Of a DNA stretch of 32,910 nucleotides, positions 7,994 through 16,721 are shown piece after piece. Where the stretch lies: NCBI RefSeq assembly GCF_003985145.1, contig NZ_ML133548.1, positions 1 through 32,910 of the forward strand. Direction: 5' to 3'. Both the position numbers and the translations under genes were made by a program. The notes beneath the pieces are model-generated. The model saw only the letters and a list, made by a program, of their open reading frames with translations. It had not been told where the DNA came from and searched no databases. Origin of the DNA: Rhizobium anhuiense (GTDB taxonomy: Bacteria; Pseudomonadota; Alphaproteobacteria; Rhizobiales; Rhizobiaceae). Every line of letters begins with the position of its first letter. Position 1 is the first letter of the stretch.

Positions 7994-9022
7994 TCAAAGG
8001 CCGCGCTTGCGCAACCGCTCATCCAGAAGCGGATAGACCCGACGTGCGTTTCCTTCGAAGACTGCGTGTCTTTGTTCGTCATCAAGCGTGAGCTGGTCGA
8101 TGTATCTCTTGGTGTCGTCGAACGGATGCCCCGTCTCCGGGTCGATCGCTTTCACAGCACCGAGCAGCTCGGAGCCGAACAGGATGTTCTTGGTGTCGAC
8201 GACGCGGAAGAGCGTGTCGATGCCCGCCTGGTGATAGACGCAGGTGTCGAAGAACACATTGTTCATGAGGTGCGTGTCGAGGCCCGGCTTTTCGAGCATG
8301 ATCGACAGGCCGCGATAACGGCCCCAGTGATACGGCGCAGCCCCGCCTCCGTGCGGTATGATGAGCTTGAGTTCCGGATGGCGCTCGAACAGGTCTCCCT
8401 GAATCAACTGCATGAATACCGCCGTATCCGCGTTGATGTAGTGCGCACCCGTCATGTGAAGGCACCGCTCGCAGGAACTCGAAACGTGGATCATCGCGGG
8501 GACCCTGAGGGCGACCATGGCCTCCCACATAGGGTCCCACCATGGATCGTAGATCGGCGGCGAGCTCCAACGTCCGCCTGACGGGTCGGGGTTGAGATTA
8601 CAGCCCACAAAGCCGCTTTCGACGCAGCGCTCCAACTCCTCGATGACATCAGACAGGTCGCCATCAACTGTTTGGGGAAACTGGCAGACGGCTGCGAAAT
8701 TATCCGGGAACATGTCGACGATCCGGCCGACATTGTCGTTCGACAGGCGCGACCATTCCTTGGCGACCGACGGTCCCGGCACGTGATGACCCATGCCGGA
8801 GGCGCGCGGGCTGAGAAGCGTCACGTGCGAACCGCGCTCGCGCTGAATTTTAAGCTGGTTCGCCTCGATAATGTCGCGCAGTTGCTTGTCGGGTATCCCC
8901 GGATAGATCGGCGGCTCGGAGGACTTGCCTTCCGCATAGGCGACTTGCGCCGTTCGGAAGGCATGGTGCTCTGGTGGTTCCGTCGTGAAGTGGCCGTGGC
9001 AGTCGATGATCAAAGACATCAT
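7994..9022 (-). CDS. ligJ: Amidohydrolase-family 4-oxalomesaconate hydratase (LigJ type)
   Basis: 342 residues, the length of LigJ (about 341). It begins MMSLIIDCHGH with the metal-binding HxH at 9/11 and carries segments that I recognise from LigJ: SPRASGMGHH, LNPDPSGGRW, HVSSSCERCLH, LIPHGGGAAPYHWGRYRG, FFDTCVYHQAGID, GAVKAIDPETGHPFDDTKRYI and FEGNARRVYP. LigJ hydrates 4-oxalomesaconate to 4-carboxy-4-hydroxy-2-oxoadipate, the substrate of the LigK-type aldolase encoded two genes downstream. It is not a LigW-type decarboxylase by these segments. The start ATG at 9022 overlaps the P450 stop codon (ATGA), suggesting coupled translation; GTG at 9031 is possible but would add three non-conserved residues. 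Confidence 0.9.
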   Translation of the reverse strand: MMSLIIDCHGHFTTEPPEHHAFRTAQVAYAEGKSSEPPIYPGIPDKQLRDIIEANQLKIQRERGSHVTLLSPRASGMGHHVPGPSVAKEWSRLSNDNVGRIVDMFPDNFAAVCQFPQTVDGDLSDVIEELERCVESGFVGCNLNPDPSGGRWSSPPIYDPWWDPMWEAMVALRVPAMIHVSSSCERCLHMTGAHYINADTAVFMQLIQGDLFERHPELKLIIPHGGGAAPYHWGRYRGLSIMLEKPGLDTHLMNNVFFDTCVYHQAGIDTLFRVVDTKNILFGSELLGAVKAIDPETGHPFDDTKRYIDQLTLDDEQRHAVFEGNARRVYPLLDERLRKRGL

Positions 9023-10209
9023 CCATTCCACTTCGCAGGAAGGTCGGAGATGCCACGGAACCGCCAGCCCTTGCCTGTGATCTCCCGCGAAGTATCGAGA
9101 CGAAGATCGGGCAACTGCCGGAACACCTCGGCAAGCGCAATCTCGCCCATCGCACGCGACAGGAAGTGGCCGGAACAGAAGTGCGGACGGAAGCCGAATG
9201 ACAGGTGCTGCTTCTTCTTGCGGAACATGTCGAAACGGTCGGCATCTTCGAAACGCGTCTCATCGCGGTTGGCCGACCCCATGACAATAGCGACGGATGC
9301 CCCCTCTGGGATGACCGTTCCGGCGATCTCGAAATCTTCCTTGGCGATGCGCGGTGTTACGCCGATCGGGGCGATCCAGCGCAAGCCCTCATCGAAGGCG
9401 CGCATCGCGTTTTCCTGCGGCTGCTCGGCCATAAGCTTCGCCTGGTCGGGATTCGAAAGAAGACCCGTGCAGGCATTCGCCGCCGCATGCCCCGGCTCCT
9501 GGAGACCGCCAAGGATGATGACGCGCATGGTCGGAGAAATCTCCTCCCAGCTGCGAACCTCGCCCTTTGCCATGCCGCCATACATGACATGGCTGAGCAG
9601 CGAGTGGTTGGGCTTTGATAGGCACGCCTGGTAAAGATCGCCCATCTGCTTGTCGATGTCGGCGAGCGCGTCGTCCAGTCGCTTCCATATGGCCGGATCA
9701 TTGCTGACGTTCTGCAGGCCGAGCGCCATCGCGTGAAACCACTCGACGAGGGTTTCGTTTGGCGTCTCCGTCAGGCCGATGACGTCGCCAATGCACCGCA
9801 CCGAGATTGGCTCGAAGAGTTCCGTTGTCAGGTTCGCTTCGCCATTCTTCTTGATGGAGTCGATATAACGCTGCACGACCGGGCGCGTCAGACCTTCGAC
9901 GAACGAGCGCACGCGTTCCTGCGTGAGATTCTCGTCGATACCCTGACGGAGGCACTGGTGATCTTCACCAGACATGGTCAGGACGTTCGGCATGCCCATG
10001 ACGCGAGCTTCCGGACGGTCGGCTGAGCCCGACGGTCCAAACACCTTGTCGTTGCCGCCGATCGTGCGGCAGTCGTCGAACCGCGTGATGAAATATTCTT
10101 TCGTGCCTTCGAAGAAGGCCACAGGCTCCTCCGCGCGAAGCCTCGCGTAGACGGGATAGGGATCCCTATAGAGATTTTCGCCCGTCAGTTCGGTGTGCGT
10201 TCCCGTCAT
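9019..10209 (-). CDS. Cytochrome P450, GcoA-like (probable aryl O-demethylase)
   Basis: 396-residue soluble bacterial P450. The heme-ligand loop reads FGFRPHFCSGH (Cys345), the K-helix EGLR is at 274-277, and the I-helix reads ILGGLQEPGH (232-241). The order DPYPVYARLRAEEPV, ARIxK..IAG, MGSANRDE and the GWRFRGISDL tail correspond to the guaiacol O-demethylase GcoA as I remember it, including Glu-Pro in place of the usual acid-Thr pair. This supports hydroxylation of an aryl methoxy group with loss of formaldehyde. Arg341 stands where the Cys loop normally has glycine. Unlike GcoA, which uses one fused reductase, this gene shares an operon with a separate ferredoxin and reductase. Start: GGGAGG stands 7-9 bases before the ATG at 10209. 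Confidence 0.93.
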   Translation of the reverse strand: MTGTHTELTGENLYRDPYPVYARLRAEEPVAFFEGTKEYFITRFDDCRTIGGNDKVFGPSGSADRPEARVMGMPNVLTMSGEDHQCLRQGIDENLTQERVRSFVEGLTRPVVQRYIDSIKKNGEANLTTELFEPISVRCIGDVIGLTETPNETLVEWFHAMALGLQNVSNDPAIWKRLDDALADIDKQMGDLYQACLSKPNHSLLSHVMYGGMAKGEVRSWEEISPTMRVIILGGLQEPGHAAANACTGLLSNPDQAKLMAEQPQENAMRAFDEGLRWIAPIGVTPRIAKEDFEIAGTVIPEGASVAIVMGSANRDETRFEDADRFDMFRKKKQHLSFGFRPHFCSGHFLSRAMGEIALAEVFRQLPDLRLDTSREITGKGWRFRGISDLPAKWNG

Positions 10210-10304
10210 TGATTTCCTCCCTCACCCGCGTCGCGGGGTCTTCGCCAATCCGCCACCATGTTCTCCAACCCGGCGGCATGCATTCTCAGGACGTTCCTTT
10301 GGAG

Positions 10305-10321
10305 CAATCGCCACGCGATTG
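10305..10321. promoter_or_regulatory. Inverted repeat CAATCG-N5-CGATTG
   Basis: Perfect 6-base arms with a 5-base centre, on the P450 side of the divergent region about 100 bases before the P450 start. Its size suits a dimeric regulator. No convincing -35/-10 pair for the minus strand was found beside it. Confidence 0.4.
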
Positions 10322-10325
10322 ATGC

Positions 10326-10355
10326 TTGACATACCGAAACGTCTTCGGATACTGA
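10326..10355 (+). promoter_or_regulatory. Putative promoter of the ABC importer operon
   Basis: A consensus TTGACA (10326-10331) is followed after 18 bases by TACTGA (10350-10355), a weak -10. It lies about 80 bases before the first importer gene. The -10 overlaps the GGATAC/GTATCC palindrome, as expected for repressor control. Confidence 0.45.
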
Positions 10356-10364
10356 TAGGTATCC
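10347..10364. promoter_or_regulatory. Candidate operator GGATAC-N6-GTATCC
   Basis: Perfect inverted repeat with 6-base arms overlapping the putative -10 of the importer operon. A second 5-base inverted repeat, CCGAA-ACGTC-TTCGG (10334-10348), abuts it on the -35 side. Spacing and symmetry suit a TetR-family dimer; binding is inferred, not shown. Confidence 0.5.
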
Positions 10365-10435
10365 AAAGCGAGGTTGGCTGTCAACAAGAGAAATGGACAG
10401 GCCGTGGAGAGACCGCTTCGGAAGGGAGGAAATCA

Positions 10436-11223
<788 letters not shown>

Positions 11224-11227
<4 letters not shown>

Positions 11228-11934
11228 CACTGGATCTCAAGAACCTCTCCGTGTTCTACGGCAAGACGCAGGCACTGTTCGACTGTTCGTTCTCAGTGGG
11301 AGAAGGCGAATTTGTCGCCCTGCTCGGCTCCAACGGGGCTGGGAAGACGACGCTGCTGCGTGCCGTTTCCGGACTGCTCCCCTTCAAAGGCTCGATTGCC
11401 TTTTCGGGAATGGCGCTCGACAAGATCGTCGCGCAGAAGCGCCTCGCGCTCGGCATTGCTCATATACCCCAGGGGCGCGGGACTTTCTCCGAGTTTACGG
11501 TCGATGAAAACCTGTCCCTCGGGGCAACGATCGTGTCGAACCGATCACAAGTGAGGGAGGACAAAGACCGCTGGTACGAGACATTCCCGCGTCTGCGCGA
11601 ACGGCGCGATCAGCTTGCGGGAAACCTTAGCGGTGGGGAACAGCAGATGCTGGCTGTCGCCCGCGCGCTCATGTCTCGTCCGAAGCTTCTGATGTGCGAC
11701 GAGCCATCGCTCGGGCTCGCCCCTTCGATCACTCAGGAAATCCTGGCGATTTTCAAGACGCTCAACAAGGATCACGGCATGACGCTGCTCGTGGTCGAGC
11801 AGAATGTCGACATCACCCTTCAATATGCCGACCGGGCCTTCGTTATCGAGGCCGGCCAGATTGTGGCAAGCGGTGCGGCAACCGAGCTGATCGCCAACGA
11901 AGACATCAAGAAATCTTACCTGGGAGTTGCCTGA
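11224..11934 (+). CDS. livF: ABC importer ATP-binding protein, LivF type
   Basis: Second ATPase of the importer, 236 residues, the normal LivF length. It has Walker A GSNGAGKTT (near residue 37), the LivF feature IPQGRGTFSEFTVDENL, the signature LSGGEQQMLAVARAL, Walker B LLMCDEPSLGLAP and the switch region VVEQNV. The ATG at 11224 overlaps the stop of livG, and its stop overlaps the livH start by one base (TGATG), so the whole operon is translationally coupled. Confidence 0.95.
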
Positions 11935-12815
11935 TGAGCCTCTTCTTCCAGCTCGTCGTCAGCGGCCTGACCACGGGCGCAATTTACGCGGCGCTCGCCC
12001 TGGCGCTCGTCCTCATCTTCAGGGCAACCAACGTCGTCAACTTCGGCCAGGGCGAGATGGCGACCTTTTCCGCCTATGTGGCCTGGCAGTTGATGCAATG
12101 GGGTGCGCCGCTCTGGCTCGCCGTCCTCGCGAGCCTCATTATGGCGTTTGCTATTGGGATTGTGACTTTCCGCTTGATTATCCGGCCGATGATGAGCGCT
12201 CCCGTGGAGGCGGTCGTCGTCATCACCCTTGGCATCCTCGTCCTCTTCCAAGCGGCGTGCATGTGGATGTGGGGCGCCGAGCAACTCTCGTTCCCAAGCC
12301 TCTTCCCTGACGGCGGTTTGGATATCGGCGGCGTTCGCGTGCTCGCTTCCGCCATCGGCACGCTAACGATCCTTTTTGTTATCGCTTTGGCGATGGGCTT
12401 TATCTTCCGGTTCACCAGGCTTGGCCTATCGATGCGTGCGGCGGCTTTCGACCATGCCCGAAGCGTACTTGTCGGCGTTAATGTCGAACGCATGCTGATG
12501 TTGGGCTGGGGCTTTGCCGCCATTATTGGGGCACTTGCCGCAATCCTGATTGCCCCTCGGCTCTTCCTCAGCCCGACGATGATGACGCCAATCCTCTTTT
12601 ACGGGCTCGCTGCAGCAACGCTCGGCGGCTGGGACAGTCCGCTTGGCGCAATCGTTGGCGGCCTCGCCGTCGGCGTCGCCGAGAGCTTGGGTGCCAGCTA
12701 CCTCTCGTTCGTCGGCGCCGACATGCGCATCGCCGTGCCGATCGCCCTCACGCTCATCATCCTGCTCGTCAAGCCCGTCGGCCTGTTCGGATCCTACAAG
12801 GTGACAAAACTATGA
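11934..12815 (+). CDS. livH: ABC importer permease, LivH type
   Basis: 293-residue inner-membrane permease with about eight hydrophobic segments. The N-terminal FQLVVSGLTTGAIYAALALAL and the VVNFGQGEMATF segment are diagnostic of LivH-type permeases, and GGWDSPLGAIVGGLAVGVAE near the C-terminus is the conserved cytoplasmic loop that meets the ATPase. The start overlaps the livF stop (TGATG); the stop overlaps the livM start (ATGA). It forms the translocation path together with the LivM-type protein. Confidence 0.95.
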   Translation: MSLFFQLVVSGLTTGAIYAALALALVLIFRATNVVNFGQGEMATFSAYVAWQLMQWGAPLWLAVLASLIMAFAIGIVTFRLIIRPMMSAPVEAVVVITLGILVLFQAACMWMWGAEQLSFPSLFPDGGLDIGGVRVLASAIGTLTILFVIALAMGFIFRFTRLGLSMRAAAFDHARSVLVGVNVERMLMLGWGFAAIIGALAAILIAPRLFLSPTMMTPILFYGLAAATLGGWDSPLGAIVGGLAVGVAESLGASYLSFVGADMRIAVPIALTLIILLVKPVGLFGSYKVTKL

Positions 12816-13807
12816 ATGACGGATTCCGCGCGGCGACTCTCAAGTTCGGTCTCTTTGCGATCGTCGCGATCCTTATCCCAGTCTTTGTGCCGGGATACGC
12901 ACTTCAGCAGGTGGCGATCGCGATCGCCTACGCTATCGCCATTTTAGGTCTGAACCTGCTAATGGGGTTCGCCGGCCAAATTTGCCTTGCGCAGGGAACG
13001 CTGTTCGGCGTCGGCGCTTACGTGACGGCGATCCTCAATGCCACCTACGGCATCTCGCCGCTCGTAACGTTGCCTGTCTCTGCAGCCGTGGCGGCCGTCG
13101 TCGGGCTTGCCATCGGCCTTCCGGCACTCAGGCTTCAGGGCTTGCAGCTTGCCATCGTGACATTTGGTATCGCGGCCGCGTTCCCGCAATTGCTGCTCAA
13201 GATGGGGAGCCTGACGGGTGGAGTGTCGGGGCTTCCGATCGATGCCCTCGAACCTCCGAGGTTCATGCCGGACAATCCCGAGTTGTGGCTCTACATCATA
13301 TCGCTCACTTGCGCGGGGATCGGTGCCCTACTTGTCTCGCTAATGCTCTTCGGCGACAACGGGCGCGCGCTCAGGGCACAGCGGGACAATCCACAGATTG
13401 CCCAAGCGCTCGGCATCAACCTGACACGTACTCGCCTTTGGGCATTTGCCGCAAGTTCGGCGCTCGCGGGACTCGGCGGCGGAGTGTTCGGGATCATCAG
13501 TGGTTTCATCAGCCCGGAGTCGTTCCTGGCAATCCTGTCCATCAACATCGTGATCGGCAGCATTGTCGGCGGCGTTACCAGTATCGTCGGAGCATTTCTC
13601 GGCGGTCTGTTCATGGTCTTCGTCCCGACCTGGGCATCTGACATCAACCTGAGCCTCGGCAACCTGATCTACGGCCTCGCGCTCATCGTGATCATGATGG
13701 TCGCGCGCAATGGGGTCACTGGCTTCATCGAAAAATGGCTCTCGATGACTTTTCGGAGGATGGCGAGTAGCCGACGCCAAATTGAAACAAGGGAGGAACT
13801 GATATGA
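12812..13807 (+). CDS. livM: ABC importer permease, LivM type
   Basis: Second permease, 331 residues, with about nine hydrophobic segments. LNLLMGFAGQICLAQGTLFGVGAYVTA is the LivM signature, QRDNPQIAQALGINLTRTRLWAFAASSALAGLGG contains the ATPase-contact loop, and GSIVGGVTSIVGAFLGG is conserved. The short charged tail (RRMASSRRQIETREELI) is cytoplasmic. The stop TGA overlaps the ATG of the binding-protein gene. Confidence 0.95.
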   Translation: MNDGFRAATLKFGLFAIVAILIPVFVPGYALQQVAIAIAYAIAILGLNLLMGFAGQICLAQGTLFGVGAYVTAILNATYGISPLVTLPVSAAVAAVVGLAIGLPALRLQGLQLAIVTFGIAAAFPQLLLKMGSLTGGVSGLPIDALEPPRFMPDNPELWLYIISLTCAGIGALLVSLMLFGDNGRALRAQRDNPQIAQALGINLTRTRLWAFAASSALAGLGGGVFGIISGFISPESFLAILSINIVIGSIVGGVTSIVGAFLGGLFMVFVPTWASDINLSLGNLIYGLALIVIMMVARNGVTGFIEKWLSMTFRRMASSRRQIETREELI

Positions 13808-15036
13808 GATTTATTTCTATACTGAAGGGGAGCGCAATGCCGCTGACTGTCGCGGCACTGCTCGCGGCAAGCAACGCCAATGCTGCGCAATCGTCGCCTG
13901 GCGTCACCGACGACACCATTAAAATTGGTGTCACGGGACCACTGACTGGACCGGTCGCGGTCGTCGGCGGTGTCGCCGAAGGCATACGAGCGCGCGTCGA
14001 GCAGGCCAACGCCGAGGGCGGCGTTAAGATGGGCGACGGCAAGACCCGCAAGATCGACCTCATCATCGAAGATGATGGCCTTGATCCCCAGCGCACCTTG
14101 GCGAATGTCCGCAAGATGGTCGAGAAAGATCAGGTATTTGCTCTCGTCGGCACCGCGGCGACGCCAAACAATCTGGCGATCGGCCGTTACATCACGCAGA
14201 AGAAAGTCCCGAACGTTTTCATGTATTCCGGTGTCGTCTCCCTGAACGCACCCGAGTGGGAGGTTGGCTTCGTACCGTCGTTTTCAACCGAAGCAGACTC
14301 ATTTGCTGCGTATCTTCAGATCAACAAGCCCGACGCAAAGGTGGCCTTCCTGTATCTGAACACCGAGACGGGCCAAACCTTTATGAAGGCCTTCGATAGC
14401 GCAATCGACGGAACGAACATCAAGGTGATCGAACGCCAGCCGGTGACATCGCAGGACCCCACTGTCGAGACCCAGCTAAATACTCTGAAAGCTTCTGGCG
14501 CTGATACATTGGTTATTATCGCCGCACCGCGCCAGGGGGGCGAGGCCATCCGTTTCCAGTCCGAAAGCGGTTGGAAGCCTTTAACCCTGGTCACTAACTT
14601 GTCATCGGCGTATCCGGTTCTCCAGTCAGTCGGCCTGGAAAATGCCAAGGGTATCATCACCTCCGACTTCCTAAAGCCGATCACCAGCAATCAGAAATCC
14701 GGTGACGAAGGCGTCGATCACTATCTCGACGCCATAAAAGCAGCCAAGGTGAACTTCGTCTTCGCCAATACGATTGGCCAGACCGGATATGCAATTGGCG
14801 ACACGCTCGTCCAGTCCCTCGAAAAGCTCAAGGACCCCACCCGCGAAGAGCTGATGAAGGTCGTTCATAACATGGACGGTTGGAAGAACCCATTGCTCCA
14901 AGAGGGCATCACAATGACAACCAAGGAAGGATCCGACATCTACCCTGTGGAGGCACTCCAGCTATACCAGTTCGATGGCCAAGAATACGCACCGCTCGGT
15001 GGCGTCTTGGACTTTGAAGGCAAAACATACGAATAG
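13804..15036 (+). CDS. Periplasmic substrate-binding protein of the Liv-type importer
   Basis: 410-residue binding protein of the LivJ/LivK-like Peripla_BP_6 family. A signal peptide is clear: a basic start (MRFISILK), a hydrophobic core (LTVAALLAA) and a probable cleavage after SNANA, near residue 27. The mature part starts with DDTIKIGVTGPLTGPVAVVGG, standard for the family, and contains VEKDQVFALVGTAATPNN and the ALQLYQFDGQEYAPLGG tail. GGGAGG is 7 bases before the ATG, and the start overlaps the LivM stop. It sets the specificity of the importer. Its family includes binders of aromatic acids, and the surrounding genes point to a methoxylated or hydroxylated benzoate, but the ligand cannot be read from the sequence. 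Confidence 0.94.
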   Translation: MRFISILKGSAMPLTVAALLAASNANAAQSSPGVTDDTIKIGVTGPLTGPVAVVGGVAEGIRARVEQANAEGGVKMGDGKTRKIDLIIEDDGLDPQRTLANVRKMVEKDQVFALVGTAATPNNLAIGRYITQKKVPNVFMYSGVVSLNAPEWEVGFVPSFSTEADSFAAYLQINKPDAKVAFLYLNTETGQTFMKAFDSAIDGTNIKVIERQPVTSQDPTVETQLNTLKASGADTLVIIAAPRQGGEAIRFQSESGWKPLTLVTNLSSAYPVLQSVGLENAKGIITSDFLKPITSNQKSGDEGVDHYLDAIKAAKVNFVFANTIGQTGYAIGDTLVQSLEKLKDPTREELMKVVHNMDGWKNPLLQEGITMTTKEGSDIYPVEALQLYQFDGQEYAPLGGVLDFEGKTYE

Positions 15037-15046
15037 CTCCCTACCA

Positions 15047-15071
15047 GTGGGTGCCGGCAACCGGCGCCCAC
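15047..15071 (+). terminator. Hairpin behind the importer operon
   Basis: GTGGGTGCCGG / CCGGCGCCCAC makes an 11-base stem (one G-T wobble) with a three-base CAA loop, 10 bases after the stop of the binding-protein gene. No T run follows, so it is an atypical intrinsic terminator or a transcript-stabilising hairpin. Confidence 0.6.
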
Positions 15072-15767
15072 ACAGGTGAGGCAGATTTGGCAAGCATGGG
15101 CGGCAAAATTTACCGGGTCCGATAGTTGAACGACGAGCGCGGGAATTGTCGACATCTTCGCGGCAGGACGGCGCTCTTGGTCGTCATGCATTCGTACGTC
15201 CCGATTGGTACTAAGGAGCAGGCTTGGAATTCACTCGTCAGTCGGATAACGACCCTGCGTGAGATTGAACACCGCCGTGAGGTTGACGATGATGCTGGAG
15301 GTGCACTCCTCCTTGTTGATGACGCGGGCGTCGAGAACCTTGCTGGCGCTGCGGAGGCGTGATGCGGCTCCCTGCGGAAGGGACAGATGGCGATCTTCAA
15401 CCCGACGGGCGACGTAACCGGCAAAGCCCGCATCATCGAACGAACCTTTGACGGTGACCCGAACCCCTCGACACTCTCGGTGCAAAAGATCCTCTTGGTT
15501 CCATGTTGGATGCGATGGGGACGGCGTTGTTTCGCGTTCGCAGGCGCTACCGCGCAATTGACATACCGCGCGGTCACCTCGCCTTGGCATTCCACCTGTT
15601 CATTTGAACACGGCTTACTGATCGCAGCGTGGATATCTGCCCATCCCCAAATGGGGCGGCAACTCTTCCTCCAACTCGTCAACGCGCTGCGAACTCAGGC
15701 CATGACCCGCACATCCTCATCACCCGTCAAAGCCCCGCTCCAACCTCGCTGCATGCTGCCCTAAAAT
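15072..15767. other. Remnant-rich stretch without an intact gene
   Basis: About 700 bases between the importer operon and the regulator gene. No intact gene with a ribosome binding site is seen. The part 15231-15590 still shows coding-like base use on the minus strand and is listed as a remnant. The rest has short overlapping frames with stops in all phases. Confidence 0.5.
15231..15590 (-). pseudogene. Fragment of an unidentified protein gene
   Basis: A minus-strand frame whose last 75 or so codons (about 15231-15465) show the C/G-ending codon pattern of real genes here and give a plausible protein segment (DDAGFAGYVARRVEDR, then SASKVLDARVINKEE). The upstream part of the frame looks non-coding and no ribosome binding site precedes it, so it looks like a leftover of a disrupted gene. 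I do not recognise the family with confidence; the part ending SIIVNLTAVFNLTQGRYP faintly recalls the gp25-like TssE proteins of type VI secretion, which is only a suggestion for a search. Confidence 0.3.
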
Positions 15768-16418
15768 TCAAGGCACTTGGAGTGGCAAATCGAGCAATTC
15801 GATCGCCACACAGTCGTCGATGATGGAAGGCGGTACCTGAAAGGCTGACAGAATTTGGCGCACGACCTTTTCAGGATGATCGTGCTCCTGCTCTTGCCGG
15901 AGAAGCGTTGTCATCGACGCGAGAACGGTGCCAATCATCATATCTCGCCCGATCGTGACGCTTTGCAATTTGAATTCGCCCGACTCGATGCCCTCCTGAA
16001 CGGACGCCGTTGCGTATTGGAACGTATCCGAACCGAAAATGGGCCCGACACTGGAAAGGTTGATCATCGCCCAACCCCAAGAAGGATCTTGGCGAGCGCG
16101 ATGCAGGTAATAACGGATGGCCAGCGCAACCCGCATCGCGCAGATAGGAAGTGTTCGCATGAGCTCTTGCACTGCAACGTTGAACTCATGGCTCATTTCA
16201 TAGGTGAGCACCTCGAACAGCTCGTCAATGTCAGAGAAATAGTTGTAAAAGGTCCCCCGTGAGATGAGGGCGATCCCACACACTTCTTCGATACGCGTTG
16301 ACCTCCCGTTTGGACGGCCAAGCAGATGAAACGCCGCTGAAAGGATAGTCGCCCGGGTACGCGCACGCTTCTCCACGCCGATCTGCGCACGCCGTTCCGG
16401 GCTTATTTTCGTCGCCAT
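15768..16418 (-). CDS. TetR/AcrR-family transcriptional regulator
   Basis: About 216 residues. The N-terminal helix-turn-helix is evident: RTRATILSAAFHLLG, then IEEVCGIALISRGTFYNYFSDIDEL, the TetR hallmark with its GTFYNYF recognition-helix end. The C-terminal ligand-binding half is variable, as usual. I place the start at the ATG at 16418 (MATKISPERR); an ATG six codons upstream (16436) is the alternative, and neither has a strong ribosome binding site. A TATATA at 16449-16454 could be its -10. It stands between the importer operon and the purU/metF/ligM group and is the only regulator in the window, so it is the best candidate for control of the aromatic genes through the palindromes at 10305-10364. 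Confidence 0.93.
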   Translation of the reverse strand: MATKISPERRAQIGVEKRARTRATILSAAFHLLGRPNGRSTRIEEVCGIALISRGTFYNYFSDIDELFEVLTYEMSHEFNVAVQELMRTLPICAMRVALAIRYYLHRARQDPSWGWAMINLSSVGPIFGSDTFQYATASVQEGIESGEFKLQSVTIGRDMMIGTVLASMTTLLRQEQEHDHPEKVVRQILSAFQVPPSIIDDCVAIELLDLPLQVP

Positions 16419-16721
16419 GCCTGCTCGATTCCTCATTCAATCGCAGCGTATATAGGCCGGTCATGTCACGAAACCATTTTCAGAACAATGCATGGGATTT
16501 TTGGAAATCTTACCGATCAGCTCCGTTCGAAGCATGAGAAAATACTGTTTTGATGCAAGTAGTTCTGCCGACATCGGGACGTAAACTGCCTGCGACGAAG
16601 ATGTGCGACATCGTGCCATGAACCTGCTTTCGACGGCCGCAACAGTTGCCGCCTTCGGAAGGATTGATCATGACGTCTTACGTTTCAAGCGCCAAAGCCT
16701 GGATTTCGCGGATGACCCTTT

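Larger units (their letters stand above)
10210..10435. promoter_or_regulatory. Divergent control region between the P450 operon and the ABC importer operon
   Basis: 226 bases between two divergent starts, each preceded by a strong ribosome binding site (GGGAGGAAA on both sides). It contains two perfect inverted repeats, listed separately, and a -35-like TTGACA toward the importer genes. One regulator could control both operons from here. The TetR-type regulator at 15768-16418 is the only candidate in the window. Confidence 0.7.

Noticed and set aside
7994..9022. Reading the amidohydrolase as a LigW-type or resorcylate decarboxylase
   Set aside because: Segments such as GAVKAIDPETGH and LNPDPSGG are those of LigJ, and a LigK-type aldolase gene is in the operon.
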